Shown here one piece after another: positions 55,954 through 64,000 of a stretch of DNA of 64,000 nt. A program made the position numbers and the translations under genes. The notes beneath the pieces were generated by a model. The model was given only the letters and a program-made list of their open reading frames with translations. It ran no database searches and was not told the origin of the DNA. The stretch comes from Angiostrongylus vasorum (lineage: Eukaryota; Nematoda; Chromadorea; Rhabditida; Metastrongylidae): NCBI GenBank assembly GCA_018806985.1, contig JADANN010000462.1, positions 496,001-560,000 of the forward strand, given 5' to 3'. The first letter of the stretch is position 1, and each line of letters opens with the position of its first letter.

Positions 55954-56502
55954 GTCGTAGTAGCCCAACGGCGTCTCTACTACAACTTCAACGTAGCTGA
56001 GATATTTGCAAAACTCTGGACCGCAGGTGCCTATGGTGGGGAACGAACGCGCTATTGTCCTTTCCGGGGAGTAGCGCGTTCACCACCACACCATGCGGGT
56101 CCTTCGTTTCGCCTGTCTCTCAGCTAGTTCTTATCGATCTGTGCCGTCAGCAATCACCCGTGACCGGGACTGATCTGGGGAGCCCACATCGGCATTAAAC
56201 CCAGTTAAGCTGAGGCTTTTTAGTTATAATCACAATGTTTACCGTTTTATTTACTGCCTACTATTTTTAATGGCAGGGTACAATGAGAAATATAACTACA
56301 ACTTCAACGTAGCTGAGATATTTGCAAAACTCTGGACCGCAGGTGCCTATGGTGGGGAACGAACGCGCTATTGTCCTTTCCGGGGAGTAGCGCGTTCACC
56401 ACCACACCATGCGGGTCCTTCGTTTCGCCTGTCTCTCAGCTAGTTCTTATCGATCTGTGCCGTCAGCAATCACCGTCGTAGTAGCCCAACGGCGTCTCTA
56501 CT
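55954..56502 (+). repeat. Two family P copies in tandem within 28-bp direct repeats
   Basis: Copies at 55982-56235 and 56275-56474 are almost identical. The 28-bp sequence starting GTCGTAGTAGCCCAACGG stands at both outer edges (55954-55981 and 56475-56502). Confidence 0.82.
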
Positions 56503-56593
56503 GTTTCTTCTTCAAACCACAACAATGATTCAATTTATATCATTCTCAGTGTAATCCTTTTCACTACCACTTCTTAGTGCTTAACTCATCGCA

Positions 56594-56978
56594 ACGGTTT
56601 ACTAACTCCATCGTGGATGGGAGGTGTTCCTGGGTGTCGAGCTGCGCTGTACAGCAGGGGATTCATCCCCATGGCAGAGTCTCGCAAGCTGAAGAGTCCG
56701 GCGTTTCCATCAGAAAGCCCGGCTAAGAGTATACGAATACCAGGAGCCGTCAGCGTCCTGGTAGCAGACTAGTCTCATGGTGGCAAATCTCCCTCTGATC
56801 CGCAAGAGCAGCGACTACCTATGGTGGTGAAGACCTGCGGCAAACTTTAGTCTGATTGACCTCGCGTCTCGAGGAAACCATAATGACCGAACTAGCAGCT
56901 CCCCGAAAAAATGGAGCTCACGCTAGGGCTCGCACAACCAGTGAGGACGGGGCATCCAAGTATCCAAGTAAGTGCTAA
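56594..56978 (+). repeat. Family R repeat, near full-length
   Basis: AACGGTTTACTAACTCCATC to ATCCAAGTATCCAAGTAAGT. Confidence 0.82.
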
Positions 56979-57124
56979 GGGTGCATTTACCCATCAGCGG
57001 AAACGAAGCAACAGCGAGAGCATATCTAGAGCCGATTTTTCTAAAAAACCAAGGTCCAGTGCCCTCTAACAATCCGAAGTTGAATCTGTTCGATTTCTTC
57101 ATTTGGGATTTCTAGATCCACCAA

Positions 57125-58725
57125 AGTTTTGATATGGAATTGATAATGGAAAGGTTCTATACCAATCTTTTCCGCTTCACAACTCCCATCTCACATTCTG
57201 AAGTCTTCTTTAGACAACTGTTGGAAAATCGCTCAGGAATCAAGCCTCCAAAGTGCGAGTTGGGCTAGAAAGCATGAAGACGAGCACAGCTTCAGAACTC
57301 GACATCATCATCGCTCACTTCCTTCAAGCTGGAGGCCACACATTACACGTATTTCTCGCAGTCTTACCTTCAGAAGAGAAAGCCCCAGACCAGTGGAGGA
57401 TGCTGCGCATGGTCATCATACCCAAGAAGGGTCACCGAAGGGATATTCGTAACTACCGTCCATCATGTTTGTCCAATGTACTCCATCAGCCCATCAAGAA
57501 GATTGTCCTGTCGCACATATCAAGGACACCGGATTAGGCAGCCTCTTGTGCTAACTTTTCCCGTCTACGAGAAATGAAATGAGAGAAATTGACAGCGTCG
57601 AAACGGATGCAATTCTATCAACAGTTTTCAAGCAAGGAGTGGAGCCAGCCTATATACGAACACTAGCTGACTGTTGTCGAGACTACGCTGCAAAAATACA
57701 GCTTTTTCACTGAGCCCTTACAATAGCCACAGGGAAAAGGTTCCACAAGCCAACTAATATAGCCAAAGCCGTTTACTGTCACACTGCAGTAGATAATGAA
57801 GTTACTCTATTGGTACGAGTAGGATGTACGCAGTGATAGAAAATTCCTATAAAATCGTCGCTTCGCCGACGACATTGTCATAGCTTCAAGAGGTACCAAC
57901 GAAGAAAATGCAATGCCAAATGAGCTCAATGATGCAGGCAAAAAAATTGGGAAGCGCATAAATAGGACGAGAATGCAGTTCTTGAAGAACCAATGGTGAT
58001 TAGGTGAACCGATCCAACTAGTTCGTCCTCTGATTACAGGGACCACCTCGTACGTGCATCTCGGACATTCAGTGAACAGTGAGCATAATATGAAGAACGA
58101 TTTAATCACTAGGGAAGAGCGAGGGTAGCATGGGCCGTATTCGGGCCTCTCAAAGTCGCCCACATAATGGCGGGCTCAAAACTCCGCACTCACCTTCTCA
58201 ACTCAATAGTATTCCCAACGCTCTGTTATGCAGCAGTATCGTGAACTGATACTTCAACTACTTCAAGAAATCTGCGCACGACGCACAGAATGCTTGAACG
58301 ATGTCTTCTGATAGATCAGATGTCTAAACCAACCCTCATAAGATCTAGCCGGAATGCGTAGCTCTGGTCTGCGTAACCCTCTCATTTTCGGAATGCAGGA
58401 TAGTACGCATCAGTAGCGTAACACAGATGAGACGAAGAAGCATAGATGAAAGATGTACAAAGAGAACAGTGGAGTGGACGTTAAGGTAATGCAAACCTCT
58501 TCGTGGACGACCACTCACACGACATGCGGGGGGTAATCGTAGCTAACGTCAATGACCTGTATTCGCCGATGGAAACGCTTTTACGAATACGGAATGGGCT
58601 TCGCCGACGTTTCCATATTCGAAGAAGACCACCACCGTGGACGAAGCAGCGGCCAGAGAGGAATGGAGAGAAATTGTGCTGGAACTCGCACTATTAGGGA
58701 AGGCTGATCGTCCAACTATCCAAGT
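57125..58725 (+). mobile_element. RTE-type non-LTR retrotransposon remnant, RT part
   Basis: In order: MELIMERFYTNLFRFTTPIS (about 57134-57195), FLQAGGHTLHVFLAV (about 57320), DQWRMLRMVIIPKKGHRRDI RNYRPSCL (about 57390-57470), ETDAILSTVFKQGVEPAYIR (about 57605), [19 protein letters not shown] (about 57860-57915, catalytic FADD kept), LNDAGKKIGKRINRTRMQFL, VHLGHSVNSEHNMKNDL and a C-terminal region to 58700. It ends in CCAACTATCCAAGTAAG. Frameshifts and stops are many. The endonuclease is missing (5' truncation, usual for LINEs). Confidence 0.87.
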
Positions 58726-58726
58726 A

Positions 58727-59390
58727 AGGCCACGGTTTTCGTTTAACTCAAAACCAATGATATACATCAAAACAACGTAACCAGTCTCAGTGTTCATAGA
58801 CCTGCAAGCGTACCGTGTCATCTTTCGGTCACTAAGGCGATGTTGAAAATTTATTAAAAGTATAGGGCGGCATATATTGCCGGTTTTATGCCAACTATAT
58901 TAGGCAAACATAACTAATACTATGTAGTTAATCAGTAACCGTAGTACACTTGAAGTCTTCAAAAAGTTCCCACGGTGTGCGCGTCACTTAAAAAGCCTAT
59001 CTAAGTGGAAAACAGTTTATAGCCGTTTCTATGCGCAAGCTTAAGAGCGGTTAGCTGTGAATGAGATGGTTGCATTGGAATTGAGCATCACTTAATGGCC
59101 TGAGGAACAATACGAACACAGAAACAGTTCCGAACAGTCGAACAGTCAAAGGCAGTGGATCAGGCCGCAACATGCACTCTAGATAGTGCTCCTTAACCTT
59201 GCGTTCATTGTCCGCTACTTCAAACAACTCCTTAATAGCAGATAGCACAAATAATCAGCTGTCAGTTATGGATGTTGTCACATGCGAGTCGCATGTTGCC
59301 AAGTTCTGTCAACAAAATCAGTATTTGCTAACTGTATGCATTTTGAACGAGTTCGAGTAGCAGATCAGGATGTTGCTGCGTTAGACTTAC
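58727..59390. other. Possible further exon, otherwise no feature
   Basis: A minus-strand stretch near 59212-59150 reads KELFEVADNERKVKEHYLEC and could be a third exon of the gene at 59391-59853, but I could not match splice phase. Confidence 0.35.
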
Positions 59391-59853
59391 TTGTCAGGAG
59401 TGCGGAGGAATCTTGGTCGAGTATCGTAGTCGGCAACATACTGTTCTGGAATGATACCATACTTGTGGCGCAGAGTTTCGTTGAAAAGCTCTGCTTTCCT
59501 CAAGATTTCATCACAGTGTTCCAGCATCATTGGATCGGCGAAATCGACTGAAATAAGCGATCTTCCTCACCATCCCTTATCCAATTTAAGCTATGCAATT
59601 TACTTCAAAGTTAACTAATCTAATTTTTTGAAAAGTTTCGGATATGCAATCTTTGTAAACCATTTATTACCACTTTTTCAAAGTTACTACGGCAAACTAA
59701 CTCACAGTTCGGATCCACCGTGCGATCGAAATCGCTCACTGACAAAGAAGATGGCCTCGATTGACCTTTTACGGACGGGCTACATTCATGACCACCCTCT
59801 CTAAAGTTGATCACCATATAGTCTATTAGTACTGTAGGACCACAACTATCCAT
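59391..59853 (-). CDS. Two exons of an unrecognised gene
   Basis: Exon a is 59853-59706, beginning ATG (MDSCGPTVLIDYMVINFREG) and ending CGAACT/GTGAGT. Exon b is 59547-59391, from TATTTCAG/TCG to GACAA/GTAAGT. Phases agree (1 then 2) and the join reads DFDRTVDPNFDFADPMMLEH. Exon b continues CDEILRKAELFNETLRHKYG and IIPEQYVADYDTRPRFLRTP. The charged, soluble-looking sequence with consistent splicing makes this a real gene part. I do not recognise the family. A family P repeat begins just upstream of the ATG, so the true 5' end may be further right or was cut by the insertion. Confidence 0.65.
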
Positions 59854-59859
59854 CTTCGC

Positions 59860-60180
59860 AATGATGCTGAGATATTTGCAAAAACTCTGGAAACGAGCTA
59901 TTACCCTGTCCAGGTGCTAACGCGTTCACCACCACACCATGCGGGCCCTTCGTTTCATCTGTCTTTCAGCTAGTTCTATGGATCAGTGCTGTCAGCGGTC
60001 GCTCGTCAACGGGATTGATCTGGGAAGACCAAATCGTCGTTAACCCCCGGAAGGGTAACAGCGCGTTCGTTCCTCACCGCAGACACCTGCGGTCCAGAGT
60101 TTTGCAAATATCTCAGCATCATTATGGTTGTGTTTCGCATTATACCCTGCCGTGGAAAAAATTATAGTAGGCAGCAAATA
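59860..60180. repeat. Family P repeats, inverted pair with deletion
   Basis: Left copy 59862-60035 (+) lacks the GGTGTCTGCGG segment. The right copy 60040-60180 (-) is the tRNA-like half only. Confidence 0.78.
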
Positions 60181-60765
60181 AAAAGTTAGCATTATCCACT
60201 TCCAGTCTTTAAAAAACTAGAACACTTGGGGGAATTGAGAGTGTAATCGGCGTGCAGAAGAGGTTTTTGGTCTGTCTATTTAAGAGTAACCTATGATTCT
60301 TTGGAGTTGCTAGTTGACTTTCAAAGTATTTAACTTCAAAATTTACAAGAGGAATGGATAAGAAATTTTAGTTATTGAAATTCTAAGCGAAATGGCAGCA
60401 CCTATCAACAACGCATTTGGTGCGTCACTGTGATCTCACGGACAGAAACTGCTTGTTCAGTCGCTTTCAATTTCGAAATACGAACCTCGACGAAAAAAAG
60501 TGACTCTAGCGGGGAAGATCTGTTGACACCAACGGTTTCTAACTGGATTAATTAAGTTCGTTTTCAGCTGAGGTACGTTGGTTTAAAGCCGAAGGCGACC
60601 GTTATTTTCGTCGGTGTAAGTGGAAATAGACTCACATCGGACCGTGTTCAGTACGTGTTTAGTAACATTCAACAACAACATTTCTCAACGACGTATAAAC
60701 AGGTAGAAAACAGAAGCTAGTAAAAATGAAAAAAATTTTAAAAAAATAAAAAAACAAAAAAAAGC
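60181..60765. other. No recognised gene
   Basis: Ends in an A-rich run at 60720-60765. Confidence 0.4.
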
Positions 60766-60767
60766 AG

Positions 60768-61032
60768 TGATTAGAGGGTGTGCAATGCACACAAGATCTT
60801 TGCTTCGGCTCCGTAGCTTGACTAAACACGGCTCTCCATCCACCCGGACTGGCAGGTTGGTACCAGACTTGTCTGGAAGGATGTCTGGCACTGATTTGGT
60901 ATATCGGAAAGCCACCGTAGGTCATCGCATAGGCCAGATATGTATTTGGTCACCTCTAACGAAGCGTTGCAGAGTGGAAGCATGGCGTATCACTGAAGAA
61001 TTGATCAATGCCGAGCGCTTTATACTTATCCA
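60768..61032 (+). repeat. Family S SINE, copy S19, diverged
   Basis: GTGCAATGCACACAAG, GGTACCAGACTTGTCTGG and GAATTGATCAATGCCGAG; the head is damaged. Confidence 0.75.
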
Positions 61033-61035
61033 CCA

Positions 61036-61600
61036 TAACTGTGCAATTTGTAAAAACAGTTTAGATTGATACTACCATCACTTGGAGAAAGGTGATCGGC
61101 ACCGAAAAATACTTCTTACGAACTGTCCTTGTTGAGCCGATGCGAGATTGGTATCAATTGTTGTTGCTGTTGTTATTCGGTGGTTAACTTCTCAGCCATT
61201 TCGTCTTCTTCAGAGTCGTTTTGTTAGCTGTGGGACCACCACCCGTTTGTTGTTCGCGTGCACAATGCATGAAACCTTGGCCGACGTGCAAGCATATCGA
61301 AGAAACCCTGCTAAAAGGACCCTTTCCTCTCCGTAAACCGTGTACTAAACTTCAATCCGACTAGACGAGAAGGATCATCTTGAATTTAATGTTTGAGTGA
61401 GTTCTCAGCAGTAATGATGCGAATCACTGATCTTTCTTGCTCCACAATTCTCCGAACAGAAGAAGAAGTGGCCACAGTTATCTCGAAGGATTCGACTTCA
61501 GATATGCTCTCGTTTTGGTTTCATTATCACTCCACTGGTAAAATCCCATTAAGATCCCGCCCAAGTAAGGCGCCTCTACTTTTTAGCCGCTCTACAGTCG
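61036..61600. other. No recognised gene
   Basis: A weak trace of a family 1 ribozyme element lies near 61175-61220 (-). Confidence 0.35.
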
Positions 61601-61601
61601 C

Positions 61602-61800
61602 ATGGTGGCAAATCTCCCTCTGATCCACAAAAGCTACGACTACCAGTGATGGTGACGATCTGGGGCAGACTTTGGCTAGGCTGACCTCGGGACTCCAAAG
61701 AAACACGATAGCCAACCCTGCAAAACTCCGAAAAATGGAGGTTATGCTGAGGCCCGCACAACTAGTGAAAACGGCGTGTCTAAGCGTCCAAGTAATTAAG
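61602..61800 (+). repeat. Family R repeat, 5' truncated
   Basis: Starts at GTCGCATGGTGGCAAATCTC and runs to GTCCAAGTAATTAAG. 5' truncation is typical of LINE-mobilised copies. Confidence 0.8.
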
Positions 61801-61884
61801 ATAAGAAGCAAGTTATTAAGACATCCCCTATGAACGGAACTTTCTATTAATCCAAATCCGAAGATGAAGGGTATAAAGCAATAA

Positions 61885-62160
61885 AGGATAAAGATTTCAG
61901 TATTGATCAATCCCTTAGGAATGTTCCGTGCATTCGGCTTCATTAAGCATAGCCTAAGTGATGGAATGTATAATTGACCTATATAATGGCTTGCGATGGC
62001 TCATGGATATATCAAGTCAGTAATTCTTATTATCCTAGGCAAGCCTGGTTATAATTCGCGAACCTTGGAGGGAAGGAATTCGGTGGACCTTCTGCATAGG
62101 ATCGAACCAGAAACAATGTAATTTCAAGGGTTCCCCCTGAACAATGTGCTAGATCCACCC
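61885..62160 (-). repeat. Family S SINE, copy S20, diverged
   Basis: AGTATTGATCAATCCCTTAG, GGATCGAACC (reverse B box) and GTGCTAGATCCACCC. Confidence 0.7.
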
Positions 62161-62209
62161 TAAAACATACTATTAAGCAAAATGCTCCGCATCACTTATT
62201 CATGGCAGA

Positions 62210-62405
62210 GTATTATGTGAAATACAACCACAACGATGCTTGCGAGTGACTACTGATAGCGCTGTTAGGGTAAAAAAAACTGGCTTAGAGAAAGGCAAAG
62301 CAAGGATCTCATTCTTGCAGTAAGTAACACGCAAACCCCCCGAAAAGGATAAATGCGGTTAGAATCCTGCCAGGGTCTGAGTTTTGCAAATATCTAGGCA
62401 AAAGT
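62210..62405 (-). repeat. Family P repeat, diverged
   Basis: GAGAAAGGCAAAGCAAGGA, CCCCCCGAAAAGGATAA, GTCTGAGTTTTGCAAATATC. Confidence 0.65.
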
Positions 62406-62410
62406 ACTTA

Positions 62411-62915
62411 TGAACTTGAATGACCAAGTAGTGTGTTAAAAGTATGAAGTAGTACGTATGTATTTTCTTCTGCATGGTTTTTCAAATACAAATAGATGAG
62501 CCTTCTTCCATATGAAAAGAATTACCTTAGACTTTTTGATTAAGGCGTCAGGACTACAATTACCGTGATGCAATAAAACATGTTGGACGACCCCAGCTAC
62601 CAAATTTGCCCGAGTTGTTTTCAAATTAATAATCTACCTATTCCATCAATAAACTATATTCTGAATTAGGACATTTCTACAGCAAAGCTTGAAGTGTTCT
62701 ATAAGACCCCAGGAAAAAAATAATTGACCAAAAATTTCGGATTCTGCAACATCACTTGATAGTGGACAACAAGGCGTCTGTTAAATATATACTAGATGTA
62801 GGACTGAAGCAAGCAAAAAAAGATTTTTGGACCATACCAGTTATGTCAGTGGAAGAGACACAGTCGGTACGGGGCAAAAATCTAAGCACGAATGTTGCAG
62901 AAAAAAATCAAACGG
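62411..62915. other. No recognised gene
   Basis: Nothing recognised. Confidence 0.35.
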
Positions 62916-62920
62916 AAAAA

Positions 62921-63056
62921 CTCTAATCTACAAGTAGCTCGCGTAGTCACCAGTGGTAATCTACAAGTAGAAACTGTAATCTACAAGTAGCTCGCGTAGT
63001 CGCCAGTGGTAATCTACAAGTAGAAATTGTAATCTACAAGTAGCTCGCGTAGTCAT
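62921..63056 (+). repeat. Tandem repeat (about 57-bp unit, 2.3 copies)
   Basis: AATCTACAAGTAG occurs five times, alternating with CTCGCGTAGTC(A/G)(C/T)CAG and with a short AAA(C/T)TGT spacer. Confidence 0.85.
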
Positions 63057-63133
63057 CAGATCGTGGATTGAAGTATTAATCCTGGAACGAAGCATCGTAG
63101 CAGTAAAGTGAACGCTTTTTTTTAAAAACTTAC

Positions 63134-63343
63134 TCGAAGCTCAACATCTGCGTTTTGTCCTCTTTTAAGATCGCTTCCCTGCAAACAGAGAAAGTTTGCT
63201 CAATTTGCATAGTCTCCCTAAATCCAATGATCTTACCCTGGCATCCTGAAGCGATATGTGAACGAGACAGTATCTTCATCCTGCTGAATGGTTTTGCGGA
63301 GAAACACAGCCTTAACGGGATGAACAATAAGCTCTTGAGATAA
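63134..63343 (-). CDS. Two exons of an unrecognised gene
   Basis: Exon a is 63343-63237, from GCCGCAG/TTATCT to CCAGG/GTAAGA. It encodes QELIVHPVKAVFLRKTIQQD then EDTVSFTYRFRMP. A 58-nt intron ends TTTGCAG. Exon b is 63178-63134, ending TTCGA/GTAAGT. The frame implied by splicing gives EAILKEDKTQMLSFE, while another frame of exon b gives DLKRGQNADVELR, so the phase is not settled. The strong donors and the small intron are typical of nematode genes. No family recognised. Confidence 0.5.
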
Positions 63344-63700
63344 CTGCGGCTATGCAACCACAGACCGTACAACCGAGACAAAATTGAACAACGCACCATA
63401 AAGTAGTGAAGTTAAGGAATGAACTTAACTGCAAACTAATCAATGCAAGTCTTCTCACACTGATATGGATACGAATCAGAAATACTATTCTGTACATGGA
63501 CCTTTCTGAATTGTTTTTCCATATCTCTAATCGGCCAATTTCAAGGAAGGTAGACGTTATCTGCACTAGTAGTGATTGAGGTTGAGATACTCAACAGTTC
63601 AACCACAACAGCGACTGTCTTTGTAAATTTCAATGTCGAAAAGATTCTCTACACTTTGGAACTTAGTTTTATTTGAAAAGACATAGATAGTCCCAATGAT
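63344..63700. other. No recognised feature
   Basis: Likely intron of the gene at 63134-63343. Confidence 0.35.
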
Positions 63701-63702
63701 AG

Positions 63703-63995
63703 GCGAGCGTGTATCTCAGCGCTTAGAAGTGCCCAGCAATACACACGTGTCGTTGATTCGATCCCACACCATCGGCGCAATCATCCCTCCGGTATCAGGA
63801 GATTAGTATCAGCTTTGTCTGGGAAGATAGCAGCATTGACTTGATACATCGCTAGGCTACTGCAAATCATTGTATAAGCCAGATATATGTATGCGTATTC
63901 AATCAACTCTTCGATGGTTGATGCAGTGAAGAAGATGCATGGCGCATCACTCAGGGATTGATTAACAACGAGAACCCTCATCGTTCTTTCATCTT
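63703..63995 (+). repeat. Family S SINE, copy S21
   Basis: GCGTGTATCTCAGCGCTTAG head, GATTCGATCCC B box, body with CTTTGTCTGGGAAGATAG and GGGATTGATTAAC end. Confidence 0.8.
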
Positions 63996-64000
63996 TTATA

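Noticed and set aside
61175..61220. Another hammerhead-like motif on the minus strand
   Set aside because: Only CTGAAGA and GACGAAA survive; stem II and GAAA cannot be placed.
62921..63056. CRISPR-like alternation of repeat and spacer
   Set aside because: The spacers repeat too, only about 2.3 units are present, and the context is eukaryotic.

Overview
The window looks like a repeat-rich chromosome segment of a strongylid (hookworm-like) parasitic nematode. The evidence is split genes with short phase-matched introns and TTTTCAG acceptors, RTE-type LINE proteins of the kind common in hookworms and Caenorhabditis, Penelope-like elements (PLEs) and a short TTAGGC telomere-type tract. Genus and species are inference. 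No bacterial-type gene, operon, CRISPR array, rRNA or intact tRNA gene was seen. Boundaries of repeats and of single exons are approximate because everything was read by eye.

Two host genes can be read end to end. (1) A neprilysin/M13 zinc metallopeptidase on the + strand, 15642-32296, in 17 exons. It has the full motif series of the family (NAFY, HEVTH, ENIAD, C-terminal CxxW) and about 765 residues, but carries two single-A frameshifts. Its introns are packed with SINEs, LINE remnants and PLE pieces. (2) A 204-residue forkhead transcription factor on the - strand, 43833-45471, in four phase-0 exons, closest in my judgement to the FoxQ2 class and ending in an Eh1-like FSIDSLL motif. Isolated exons of other genes are seen at 8784-8958 (membrane segment), 9164-9304 (ankyrin repeat), 33133-33273, 53279-53653 (-), 59391-59853 (-) and 63134-63343 (-).

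Most of the rest is mobile DNA. PLE copies (reverse transcriptase plus GIY-YIG endonuclease) lie at 1-1740 (-) and 6460-7745 (+), with 3' ends at 2690-2900 (-), 16288-16531, 17140-17590 and 41640-42105. RTE remnants lie at 11040-13020 (-), 22195-24930 (-) and 57125-58725 (+). Four short interspersed families recur. Family S is a tRNA-derived SINE of about 280 bp with over 20 copies. Family P often sits in inverted pairs. Family R shares its 3' tail with RTE. Family T is a second tRNA-like SINE.

The most interesting signal is a set of small self-cleaving hammerhead-ribozyme-like motifs (core CTGANGA, short stem II, GAAA, palindromic ACGT stem III) at the 3' ends of PLE-related elements. Three inverted pairs are arranged with the ribozymes facing outward. 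The PLE 3' ends also contain a 113-119 nt spliceosomal-type intron just before the ribozyme, and one copy at 2690-2900 lacks it precisely.
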